From Massospora cicadina (Eukaryota > Entomophthoromycota > Entomophthoromycetes > Entomophthorales > Entomophthoraceae), in the NCBI GenBank assembly GCA_022478985.1, contig JAKSZP010000001.1, positions 744,001 through 808,000 on the forward strand: a DNA stretch of 64,000 bases, read 5' to 3'. The notes beneath the pieces are model-generated. The model made no database searches. It was not told where the DNA came from and saw only the letters and a list, made by a program, of their open reading frames with translations. Shown here one piece after another: positions 11,297 through 21,499 of the stretch (position 1 is its first letter; each line of letters opens with the position of its first letter). The position numbers and the translations under genes are program-made.

Positions 11297-13211
11297 CTCT
11301 TTCCACTCATTGTAACTTTTCAAGAAAATTTTACAAAAAAAGCACATTTTGATCATCTGCTGTAGTTTTTCTCCAATGTCATCAGATTCCCCTCTGGCTG
11401 CCCCAGTGTGGAGTAGTGGCAAAACTCCTCCACCATTTTCCATCCAATGATAAAATGCCTCAGACTGGCTCACCAAATAATACAAAACCCCTGCGATGAT
11501 TTGTTCCTCCCAAGGATCTTGACACCCACCTTGCTCAAACCCAAGTTGTGCCCTGCTGCTCCATGGTGCTCCCCCAGAGCATCATGCGTTTTGGCCTTAG
11601 GGTCAATTATGGGAAACTTTTCCCTTACCATTACCAAACCTTTATGAAATGGCTCAGGTGGTGATGACACCCACCAGTTTTAATGATTTCTGCCCCTATA
11701 AGGGTATTTTTAATATTGGCTTCACCTGTGAAGGGATGCCACCACTGCGGCAACTGTGCCCCTGGTTTTCCAGGGTACCCCACTCCCCGCAATTTGGACC
11801 CAGAATCCAGTGGATACCATTTTGGTGGTTCAGTTCGCTGGTTTTCCCACCCACCTCCCCCTTGAGGTGCTCCACCAATAGCTGATGGACAGTTTAGCAG
11901 CCTTTGGCTCCAACCCCATCTTACAATTTGTGGTCTCAAATGGGGCCACACGCCTCACTGGACCGCAGGTATATGCCATGATCAGCCCTGAAATTAATAA
12001 AATTGCCTTATTTATTCCTCCTTGCGCCGTCATTCCCTGTGCCCCTGACCATCCTTTCTGCACCTACGTTGAGGGCGGACGAACAATCTGTCCAACTGGC
12101 TTTAGTTGATCAACTTTAAACATAAGTACCCATCCTTAGCTGCTTCTGACAGTTCTGATTTCTCCTCTGACAATGTCCAATCTGCTGCCCACCCTATACC
12201 AGCTTCAGTATAGAGTACAATCCTACCTTCCCCTCCACCAAAACCTGTTACTTCAGCCACGCCTGCAACCACCTATCAGCTTCCCCCTCACCCCAGTTCC
12301 ACAAACGCTCCCTCCAATAAAGAACTGGCATGGACCCCAGTTTGCTCCCATGAATCCTTCAACAAACCAACCAAACCTCTGGAATAATCTGACTCACCAA
12401 TTCAATTCAACCAAAATCCTTGGGATCTAATAATTGAAATTGATGAGTCTTGGAATATTATTAAAGACTGCATTATCCAAATTGAGAAGTTTGTGTATGC
12501 TGACCATGACGTTACACTATCCCCTTGTTTATACACCCCCAGAAAAATGCCAAAACGTTCCGCGGTAAACACCAGCTGTCTGTTGAAGCAACGGCTAAGA
12601 CAGATTGTTGTCCTCTCTACAAGGCAGCTACTAAATCTGTGGCAATGCTCGCAGGAGGAATCTCTCTCCCCATTATCCTCTCCACTACAATACGATCCAA
12701 AAGAAAATGTTGTTTGAATTTCACAAGTTACCAATGATGTCATCCAGCATGTGGCAGTAGTAGTGTGAAATCCTAAAGCCAAGATTACCTGAACCAATAT
12801 TTCCACGTTTTAAAGCTCCCCAATGCATGCATGATTGCTGAAAGAACTTTGATCAGGTACATCATATCTCTTATAGTCAACTGATGTCTTCCTGCCACAC
12901 CAATCATCAGAAATTTCTCTCCACATCCCGCTGACGCTCTGACGCCCTTGCTTTCTGCCATATCTTATGCTGCTTTGGGGTAAAGCAAATGCAGAGGATG
13001 AGCCCTCTGATCACCCCTCCACTTCCGCCATGATGAGTTAAGCGATTCTCAATGTCCCACTGGTTGGTTGTGTTCGCGTTTTGTGTGTTGTCCGCTCATT
13101 TATGAGTGGTTCATTTATTTTGTTTTGTGAGGATTTATTTGTTATCTTTTTGATTTTCAGTAATGTCCGTCCCCTGGTAAGCTTACATCAGTTAAATAAA
13201 ATAAAATGCGG
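11297..13211 (+). mobile_element. C-2: ORF1-only non-LTR element, longest copy
   Basis: A 1.9 kb insertion bounded by TGTCACTGATACT at 11284-11296 and 13212-13224, inside the Gypsy-2 5' LTR. The 3' end GTAATGTCCGTCCCCTGGTAAGC, then TTACATCAGTTAAATAAAATAAAA, closely matches the tail of LINE L5 (GTAATGTCTGTCCCCTGGTC, TTACCTCAGTTAGATAAAA, 43180-43218). The first 40 bases resemble the LINE-B 5' end in a weak way (TCTTTC, then a TTG-containing pair of short repeats). There is no RT or endonuclease anywhere in it. Confidence 0.8.
11376..13041 (+). pseudogene. C-2 ORF1-like protein remnant
   Basis: The ATG at 11376 opens MSSDSPLAAPVWSSG, which soon hits stops. The conserved core is at 11885-12109: SNPILQFVVSNGATRLTGP and YAMISPEINKIALFIPP, aligning position by position with C-1 (SNPILHFVVPNGAARQAGP). 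The zinc knuckle that is intact in C-1 is lost here: the first Cys of ICPTGFS remains, but the second is Gly (TGC to GGC) and a stop follows. The end SAMMS and TAA 13039-13041 match SAMVG-stop in C-1, so both copies share the same 3' coding boundary. It may have helped package its own RNA; that is inference. Confidence 0.55.
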
Positions 13212-13252
13212 TGTCACTGATACTGTTGTATAAGATTATTTCATGACTTACA

Positions 13253-14528
13253 GAAATAGTGCCTTGGGCTTGTGAATGGGTTTTACTAACTTATTCGTGA
13301 CGTGGTCATTGAACTGGCTTTTTTATTCAATCTCTTTTGTGGTGTACTGGTGTGAACCAATCTTTTACATTAGAGAAAACAAAATACTTTTCTTTCAGTT
13401 TTGTGGGGCTCAAGAGGAGGTGTTGGGTCTTAGGAGAAGAGGAATAAAACTAAAATCTTTTAAACATGTGATGATGGGATTTTATTATGCGTTTTAATGT
13501 GCAAGGTGGGGCGGGTATGGGCTGCTATGATTCCAAAAGCAGTGTAAAGCTCAGTAGTGCCTAAATACAACGATGTTTGATTAGCTTTTTTCTTTAGAGC
13601 GTTTTATAAAATTTATCAGGTAATCATACAGATTTGTTATCAGGTACATTTGACTCAGGCAACAAGGGGATAATATTTTCTCACTACAGATTTCTCAAAA
13701 TATGGATCTGTTAACTGCAGACTTGAGTGGTTGGGTACAGGAACTTCTTAAAGAGCAATGCTACCTCCCATAGCAAGGATAATGTGAAAATTCAATCAGC
13801 CATTAAGCCTGCCTGGATGAGGCAAAGGATGAATCATAGTTGTCGCTCTTATAGGGTAACCAGGCGCATTACTTAGTTGAGGAGTACATGCGGGGTTTCC
13901 ATGTACTAGCAAAACTGGATTGGGTGTCAGATTTGTAACCATTAAAATTTTCTAATTGGGGCTACAAGATGATTTACTGGTGGCAAAGGTGGCAGCAAAA
14001 GTTCAAAATATACAGGTGGATGAGGTCATATTAGCCTTGCAGAATAAAATACAGTTGATGATGACATGAGACTGGCATGAAGGCTCCATGTCCCCAGAAA
14101 AGGGACAATCTCCAGTGGGTGGTCAGCTTGATACAGGGGCTGTTATGATGTACCCCATGATATTGGAAATGTACAATAGAGAGCCTGTCAAGGGAACGTT
14201 GAGTACATCTTTAAAGTGACAAGCCAGGGACATGAGAAGGAGATTGTGCCCTAGTATATATCACCTGCAAATTTTTCAAATCAAAAATATATTCATAGAA
14301 ATTTCTGCCTCTTAACTATATTCTTAATCATTTTATCCCGTTGGAGTTATAATTGCATGTAGGAACAGAAGAGGCAGTGCCCTGGTGGATACAGGAGTAA
14401 AGAAAAAATGTTATAACTGCAGTAGCCCAGAAAAAAGAAATTGGAGATTCAGGAGGGCATGAGGTCATGTTTGCCAATGTGTTGCAGAGGACTCCATAAT
14501 GGTGAGTAAGTCTCTTGATAGGAGTATG
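13253..14528 (+). pseudogene. Gypsy-2 leader and gag remnant (5' internal part)
   Basis: Internal DNA between the reassembled 5' LTR and the point where Gypsy-1 is inserted. Coding traces are poor. Near 14395-14450, VDTGVKKKCYNCSSPEKRNW resembles a gag zinc knuckle that has lost its His and last Cys, and DTGA-like sequence occurs near 14126. No long open frame is present. The assignment rests mainly on position: gag should lie here, and RT continues on the far side of Gypsy-1. Confidence 0.4.
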
Positions 14529-14676
14529 TCTGGAAGTTTTAGATTACACTTACAAATTGACAGGTTTTCTTGAAGTTACTTAGGAAGATTATCCTAAAAG
14601 CGACAAATATAGTAAAGCAGTTTATAAATCAACCTAATTTTTATTATCAGAAGGAAATTCTTAACTTTTCTTTCTC

Positions 14677-14696
14677 GTTGCAAACACTTTTGCAAC
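14677..14696 (+). promoter_or_regulatory. 5' terminal hairpin of LINE-B (L2)
   Basis: GTTGCAAA, loop CACT, TTTGCAAC: a perfect 8 bp stem with a 4-base loop some 20 bases into the element. The same hairpin occurs in L3 (35636-35655) and, with the last pair swapped from A-T to T-A, in L6 (44026-44045). Conservation with a compensatory change argues for a structure in the 5' UTR of the element RNA. The role (translation, packaging or promoter function) is unknown. Confidence 0.55.
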
Positions 14697-14756
14697 CCAT
14701 TAAATTCAAGACTAAATCTAGTTTGATAATCTCATAGAGGGGATTAGTCTGCGCCC

Positions 14757-16168
14757 ATGTCTGGGAGCAGTTGGGCAAGCAAGGCAAGAGGAGCAGGCGA
14801 AAGGCCCGCGGCCTCTAACATTTGAAAACGCCCCAGAGAATCCAACGGAATAGAAAAAAATCTAAAAGAACTGGCGGTCACAATTTCCCCGGAGATACTC
14901 GCGTGGCAAGCACGATGCAACCAGTACATCAACACGCCACATTCCCAGCCATTTTCGTTGGTGGAATTTGGAGTCCGTGTGTATCTGGACATCCAAAAAA
15001 CGGCCCTATGGGAAAAATTTTGTGAAGATGTACACAAAATTTTCCTGACCGCGGTGTACGTTGCACCTCACTCCATGTTGCACGGTTGGCTGGACCTAGG
15101 TTTTGAAAGTGAAATAGCAGCAGATGAGGCTGCAGCGGTGCGCATAGTGGTCAACCTCCCCGAAGGGCAACGGGTCATCAAAACTAAATGCACCAGATGG
15201 ACAAAATCAAACCAAATTTTCCTCACATTTGAATTTTTGCCTACTACGGTAAAACGTGACATTTTGGATCAACACCTGAAAGATGGTCTCGCCATATACA
15301 GCGAAATACAATCTTTCAAAATGCAACATTTCACACTGATGCCACACCTGTGCACCGGCAAAGCCATTGCAGTTCTGACCCCAACTGAGGAGATCGTGAA
15401 GGACCTAACCCAGATCCCGCACTCCACCTTTATTGATATCGCAGGGCACACCACCCACCCATTCCAGGTAACCGTGGACAGCGCGCCCCCATTTGCACCC
15501 ACTGTGACGCGTTTGGCCATAAGGCACACGCGTGCCCCATCAAAGAGGGTGTTACATTCCAAGAGCACCCCTCGGTGGCAATGGCCAGCGGAGAGGTGCA
15601 CTACAAACCAACCGCAAGCACCAAAGAGGCTTTCCTGTGGGGAGCACAAGGCTGCTACCTATTGGTAAAGCCCATCTCCCCGCAGGAGTGGAAGAAGGCC
15701 AAGCAGGCCCATAGGACCGTGGCCAAGGAAGCGGCCAAGGTCACCACAACCATCCCACACTCACAACGCCAGGAGGACATGGAGACCTTCGCGGTGGAAG
15801 CAACTTGGGATTCCATCACCCAATCAGATTGGGAGGCCCAAGCTGAATGGGCCACTCAATCCAAGGATCCGATGGGAGATTCGATCTCTCAATCGCTGCA
15901 CCCAAGCCCCAGTTGAAACCAACTTGGGACCTATCCCAACCAAAAATTTTTTTTGCCCCACTCGATGGTGCACCGAACTTATCTGCACCGCAAAAAATTC
16001 GTCCAACGTCGGGAAAACAAAAAGCAAAGGCCAAAGCCAACGCGACTCTTTACACAAAAAATTAACAAAAACCCCAATAGCATTGCTGCTAATACCCACA
16101 CTGCTGTGAAAGCCCGTGGGGACCTGGAAGAGGCTGGTGGGCCAGGGGGCCCACCCCCTCACACCTAA
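14757..16168 (+). pseudogene. L2 ORF1: CCHC RNA-binding protein, frameshifted
   Basis: The ATG at 14757 aligns with the MSGSSWASK start in L4. The long piece 14958-15668 carries VYLDIQKTALWEKF, HSMLHGWLDLGF and IFLTFEFLPTTVK. A lost base in a C run near 15487 (five C where L4 has six) shifts the frame just before the CCHC knuckle, so the knuckle is out of frame. The downstream part (15575-15916) has an Ala/Lys/Glu helix (KKAKQAHRTVAKEAAK) and repeated SDWEAQAEWA-type units. The stop TAA 16166-16168 follows a Gly/Pro-rich end encoded by a hairpin. Predicted role is RNA chaperone of the LINE particle. Confidence 0.75.
16136..16155 (+). promoter_or_regulatory. GC-rich hairpin at the ORF1/ORF2 junction (L2)
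   Basis: GGTGGGCC and GGCCCACC flank a 4-base loop, ten bases before the ORF1 stop and about 20 bases before the ORF2 start. The same stem is present in L3 (near 34177-34196), L4 and L6. It encodes the Gly/Pro-rich end of ORF1, so part of its conservation could be coding. A role in coupling ORF1 termination to ORF2 initiation is inference. Confidence 0.4.
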
Positions 16169-16174
16169 GGTGCA

Positions 16175-19100
16175 ATAGGGGAAACCTTCACTCTAGGGAC
16201 GCTGAATATCGCCAAACTCAAGGCCTCCCCATCCCGGGCTAGGAAACTGAGTTTTTTACAAAATAATTTACCCGTGGATATCCTGGCCATCCAGGAAAAC
16301 CACTGTCCATGAGGTTCCGAGGATGCTTGGAAAACAATGCTCCTACCATCCCTATCCTTTTGGTTGAAGCACTGTGGGGTGCTAATTCAGAAAAACAATT
16401 TTTTCAAATTTACATCTTCAGAAACATTCCTAAATGACCTAATGCTTGTTGTCACCTTCTCATGGGCCAATGTTGCACACACAATCGTCAACATTTACGC
16501 CCCAAACGGTGCACAAGAGCGTTGGGAATTTTTCTCATCGGTCAAATCCCTCCTGCTACCCCCCAATTCTTTCCTAATTGGTGACATGAACTGTTGGCTA
16601 ACCTCACCAATGGACCGGTGGCCGCCCTCACCCCATGCCCCACAGGGTCACGTAGAACTACACGTTCTAAAAGCCACCCTTGGGTTAATGGATGCACTGC
16701 CACGACATGCCCCGCTGCTCAAAAACATGATGCATCCCCACATCCACAACGGCCAATTAAGGTCCATGACCCGCATTGACCTTATTCTAGCACGGCGAAA
16801 TTCCAATTCCACATCTCCCACTTCAAAACAACAAAAATGGAATTCTCCAACCACCAACTGGTCTTGATAACATACCACTTACCCGTCACAGTTGCAAAGG
16901 CCCCACATTGGTGCAAAATCTGCCCCCCAGAGCTTGCGTCACCAGGATTTTCCACGTGGGTGGAAGAGGCAACTTTGGCAAAATTGTTTGTTGCACCATT
17001 TTGCACGGACCCCATTTCCACATGGGCAACTTTCAAAGAAGACACCATCCGCCACTATCGCCATCTCTCATCCAGACACTCACGAGCCACATCGGCAGTT
17101 ATATCGCATGCGCTGGTGGAATTGGCCCACTTGGAGTTCAACATTCCAGCCTCAGGATATAGCCCTGCATGGGGCCAGAAGTGGGCGGAGGCAGCAGCCC
17201 ACCTCAACGCACTTGAAAGGCAACACAAACATTGGGTTTGTGTCCAATACAGGGCCACACGCATCACTAAAGGCGACAAGTGCACCGCATACTTCTTCAA
17301 AAAATCTTTTGCACCACACCAGAGCGTGGCCTGCACACAGGTGCAAAGATCGGATAATTCTATTGTGGACACACCAGCCGAAGTGGCAATTGAAACGCAA
17401 AGATATTACTCCAAGTTATACTGAGCCAAACCAATTCAGCTGGCCGAAATGGCAGAATTTCTTGACAGAGCTCATATCCGCACCATTTTCCAATACCTGG
17501 AAATAATGAATTTAATTACTCCAAACGAATTATGGACTACCATTCGCAGTGCGCCAAACCAAAAATGCCCAGGCCCAGATGGAATTCCATATGAGTTCTA
17601 CAAAAAGTATTTTAAATATATATCCCCATTGCTGCTAGCCTCACTCAACCAAAGCCTGTTGGAAATGCGCCTCCTACCAGGAGGACATGAGGCCTTTACG
17701 GTCACACTCTTCAAGAAAGGGGATAGGCTAGACTTAGCCAACTGGCGCCCCATTTCTCTGACAAACACAGACACCAAAATTTTAACAAAAATCATGGCTA
17801 ACCGTTTAGGGACTGTAGCATCTGCCACCATCTCCCCCAGAACAATTCGGTTTCATCCCCAGAAGGTTGATTTGGGATAACGTGCACTCTGTGGATAATG
17901 TGTGTCAGTCCACAGCCTCTGGGGCACTTGTATTCTTGGACCAACAAAAGGCCTATGATAGAGTAAACTGGGAATACCTTAGGTCCTGCCTCCAAAAATT
18001 CCGCCTACCTCCCCGCTTCATTAACTGGGTGATGCTGCTCATGGAATCTGCAACAATGGCAGTGCGCGGCACAGGTTTCCTAATGGAAGTAGTCCATCCT
18101 CAAAGGGGCCTGCGACAAGGGGACCCCCTGAGCCCACTATTATACAACTTCAGCCTTGACCCACTACTGCGAAATGTGAATGCCCAACTCACTGGGGTCC
18201 ATGTGCCAGACCAAGCCCCAGTCAAGATATTGGCAATCGCAGATGATTGTGTGGTTGGGGTGCCTAATAATCAAGATGCACGCGCGCTTGAAGCTCTCAT
18301 CCAGGAATATTCCTGGGTAAGCAACGCGGCACTGAACACTTTCAAAACCGAAATCATCCTCCTTGGTCAGTTTCAGAACTGCTGGACCCCAGCAATCAGT
18401 TCCCAACCCAGCCCATCTGCTCACCCACGTCCACGTCCTACTAACTCAACACACACCGCTCCACTGGTGCTCCCCTTTGTGCCACGTCCTACCATAGGAC
18501 CGGTACACCATCTGGGCGTGTGGATGGAGGCAGGAGGATATGCGTCAGCAGTAATGGAGTGCCGTATTCTGGACAATGTGACGAAGCAAATCGCTTCTCT
18601 CAGAGCCCACCCAACTTCCCTTACTGGCAGGGTTGTTTTAGCCAACTCTATGCTCCTATCCAAAGTCTGGTTCGGAGCCCACGCCATCCCCTTCTCCCCA
18701 AGCTTCTTCAAATCCCTGTATGCTTTGCTACAAGGTTGGCTTTGGTCAGGCCGCCCTCCACCAGTACGGCTAGAGGTCATGTTTGGCCCTCATCATCATG
18801 GTGGCATGGGCCTACTTGACTTCAAAGCCCATGCCGCCAAGATCCTAGGCACCTGGATTGCGGCTGTCACTGCTCCTACACTCCCATCCCAACACTGGTC
18901 CCGCGCAGCCCTTCAACTTCTAAGCCTTGGGCCTCAACAATCCATCAAACCCCCACTCCCTGATGAAATACCTCGCATCACACACATCAGCCACAGGTCC
19001 TCACGGGACCAAAACCCACTACAAACGAATCCTACTCTCCATTCGAAGCGCAGAGTGGAGAATTCGTATTAGTGGACATACAACCCAAAGAGGCCGCCCC

Positions 19101-19798
19101 TCTCCTCAGTTCACACAAGAGGTACAGGGGCTACCCATCCATGATGGCGTGATCCCCATTCGACCCCAAGTCCTATCCAGGGTGGACTACCTGGACATGA
19201 TGGACATCCCTTATTCTACTGAGACCCAAAAGACTATCTGGAAATACGCACACCATCCTCTGTTGCAGCCTCAAGTCCGCTCCCATGTGTGGCGCTGCCT
19301 AAGGCGGGTGTATCATACAGCTGAGCGCTCTAATGCTTTACACTCATCCTGTGTCGTGTGTGGCCAGTATGGAACGCTGTTTCACCGCCTGGAGAAGTGC
19401 CCCACCTCTAAAGTAATATGGCGCGAAGTCAAACGTCTGCTAGGCCAGGATCAAACACATCCCTTCAGTCTGTCAAGAGATATGTTTGCTTCATGAATGG
19501 CCTCCCCCTCCCACCCTCCCTTCGTGCTCTGGTGGTTGCAATCGCCATGTGGACTATCCACACGATTGTCTTGGATGCCATCGCCGGATCCATCCCCACC
19601 CTCCCTGAAGCTGTCCACAGATTCCGGTCTCATTTGGTGGATCACTTTCAAGCGTGGATGTTTGGATATCTCCTACCACGTCGCCGGCAGCTGGTCTCCT
19701 CCTGGTTACCAGTCTGGTTCATCAAATCAGACCCCTTCCTCCACACGTGCTCAATAGTGGCTACGCCCCCTACACACGTTCCCTCCCCCTTCCCATAA
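16175..19798 (+). pseudogene. L2 ORF2: endonuclease, reverse transcriptase, C2HC finger
   Basis: The start codon seen as ATG in L3 and L6 is ATA here. The endonuclease has LNIAKLK and AIQENHCP, then an in-frame TGA (16310-16312), then VNIYAPNGAQE, IGDMNCW and a decayed SNHQLV where others have SDHRLV. A second TGA follows YYSKLY (about 17422). The RT has PGPDGIPYEFYKKY, NWRPISLTNTD, FLDQQKAYDRVNW, GLRQGDPLSPLLYNFSLDP and IADDCVVG (18236-18247; Ile replaces the usual Phe/Tyr). A run of five C (17834-17838) frameshifts the region ahead of the second palm block. The end carries CVVCGQYGTLFHRLEKC, an intact zf-RVT finger, and TAA 19796-19798. Not functional as read. Confidence 0.85.
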
Positions 19799-20167
19799 GT
19801 GGCGTTCCCGCTGGCAACAAGAGATAGCATCGCTTCTCTGGGGTGCCTCACCTGGTACTAAGTTTTGTCTCGTCTGAGTCATATTTGGAAGTGTCCGTCC
19901 CATGGTCAGCCTTCCCCGCAATAAATTTAAAAATTTAAAAATTTATTATCAGAAGGACTGAATATTATTAGGTTTTGAGAGGGTTCAGGATCTATCCATT
20001 CTAGTTAATCACTGAGTAATCAAATCTGAATCCCCTGATCGTGATGAGCCTGATCATTCTTATTAATCTTGATAGATTTTAGATAAATTAAGCTCCCCTT
20101 ACAATAATTCTAGGGAAATCGTGAAAGTAGAATATTTGGAAATGAGAGAATTTGGTGAATCCTGACA

Positions 20168-20180
20168 CTTCCCCCTCAAG
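20168..20180 (-). other. Polypurine tract of Gypsy-1
   Basis: On the - strand CTTGAGGGGGAAG lies directly before the LTR start TGTCAGG. A purine run at this place primes plus-strand DNA synthesis in LTR retrotransposons and fixes the LTR boundary at 20167. Confidence 0.65.
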
Positions 20181-21480
20181 ATCAAATCCCAGAGGAGGGT
20201 GAATTCTCAAAAATCTAGGGTGGATATGGTTTACTGCTATACCCATATCAACATGGACAATCAAGCATTCTATCCTTTTTGGAATGTAACTTGATAAGGA
20301 CCAGACTAGTAAGATCCTAATTTCTCAGTTTGCTCACAAGGCTGGGAGTGATAATACATAACATAATCTCCAATTTGATATTCATGTAAGGCGGATTTAT
20401 GTTGATTACTATTTTGGGTCTCTTTGTAGTGGTTACTTTAATTAATCTCATGGCTTTATCTATAGGACAAATAATCTCATCAGCCAGATTTCTCATAATT
20501 AAATCAGAGTTTTCTGGTATATCTTCTTTGAGAATTTCCTGAATGCTTTGAAGGGAATAAGGGATTCTGCCCAGAAATAAATTTGAAAGGTGCCATCTTG
20601 ATAATTCAATGATAACTTTTTTAATATGAAAACAAAGCACTAGGTAAGTAAAAGTTCCACTGAGATGGGTCAGTTGAGTACATCTTCCTTAAAATCGAAA
20701 CTAAAGTCTCTTTGAATCTTTTAATGGCCCCAATTGTGGATGGGTTATAAGGAATGACAAATCGTTGGGCAGTATAAAAAAGTTGAATAATTCATTTCAA
20801 AGTTGCAGGGTAAAATTTTTCCCATTATCTGACATAAGGACCTAAGACACCCATGTTGAATGATGATGTGCTGTTAAAGGAATAGTGCAGTAGCCTTATC
20901 AGAGGGGGTGGCAATGGAAATGGCCTCAACCCAGATAATTAAATTGTTGGCAGCCATAACCTGTACTAATGTCCATGAAATCCCAGAGGAAAAGGGCCTA
21001 CAACATCAATGCTTACCACTTCAAACGCTTTAGCTGGCGGAATCACTTGATGTCAATAAGTAGGGTTGATGGCTCTATGACTTTTATAGACAAGACATGA
21101 GTTAATGGTCTATCAAATGGTTTCAGTCATATTATTCCAATAATATTGGGTTTTCAACCACCCTTAGGCTTTCTTTAACCTGCTAGGCCTACTTGTTCAT
21201 GTCCTTCCATGATAGTATGGAATCTTTAGATTGGGTGCAGAAAGGGTAACCACTCCAATTTGACCTTCTTATATAAAGCTCCTTCCTAAATCTTGGTATC
21301 TTTGGTAGTAGTTTTTAGGAAGCTCAATCTTCTTTAGATTCTTGATCTCACAAATCAGATCGTCCAAAGAGATTATATAGAAGTTCTTCCCTTCCTGGAT
21401 TTAAGGTCTGTATAGGCAACTTGGAAAAGCCATCAGCATTTTGATGTTGAGTACCTGAGCAATAACAAATTAAAGTCATA
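20181..21480 (-). pseudogene. Gypsy-1 integrase region, heavily decayed
   Basis: Occupies the place of integrase between RNase H and the 3' LTR. The longest frame (20317-20640) ends close to the polypurine tract and contains a basic stretch (TTTKRPKIV) suited to the integrase C-terminal domain. I cannot point to the catalytic Asp/Glu residues with confidence. Several stops break the rest, including sequence around 21000-21200 with SWQPYYWNN-like pieces. The assignment is mainly positional. Confidence 0.45.
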
Positions 21481-21499
21481 ATTATTCAATTTAGGGCCC

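Larger units (their letters stand above)
3940..13252 (+). repeat. Gypsy-2 5' LTR, split into four pieces
   Basis: The pieces are 3940-4184, 5743-5933, 11200-11296 and 13225-13252. They are separated by C-1, LINE L1 and C-2, each with its own target-site duplication. Removing the insertions restores colinearity with the 3' LTR across all three breakpoints. For example, CATACAATGATTTT joined to ATTGTTGCTT matches TATATAATGATC then GGTTGTCACTT at 35698. The expected terminal TG is TT here. The right end is placed at ...GACTTACA (13252). It is followed by GAAATAGTGCC, possibly a decayed TGGTGCC primer-binding site. Confidence 0.75.
14656..19941 (+). mobile_element. LINE-B copy L2 (full length, fairly young)
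   Basis: The 16 bp duplication TTTATTATCAGAAGGA is found at 14640-14655 and 19942-19957. The element starts with a T-rich lead into a GTTGCAAA / TTTGCAAC hairpin and ends GTCAGCCTTCCCCGCAATAAA followed by a tandem TTTAAAAA tail. Size is 5.29 kb, the same as L3 and L6. ORF1 and ORF2 are present at full length, with scattered lesions listed in the next entries. Confidence 0.9.
14529..20167 (-). repeat. Gypsy-1 3' LTR, split by LINE L2
   Basis: The pieces are 14529-14655 and 19958-20167. Joined, they align with 25797-26135 from TCTGGAAGTTTT to GAATCCTGACA (+ strand). The empty site in the other LTR reads CTAATTTTTATTTTTTTAAGGATTG (near 25908), showing that L2 and its duplication are the only extra material. 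Confidence 0.85.

Noticed and set aside
14031..14140. Gypsy-2 protease from a DTGA-like match near 14126
   Set aside because: No supporting flanking motif, and it precedes the possible zinc knuckle, the wrong order for Gag-protease.
14822..15025. Separate small protein at the LINE L2 5' end
   Set aside because: Overlaps the true ORF1 start in another frame, and the same shadow appears in L3.
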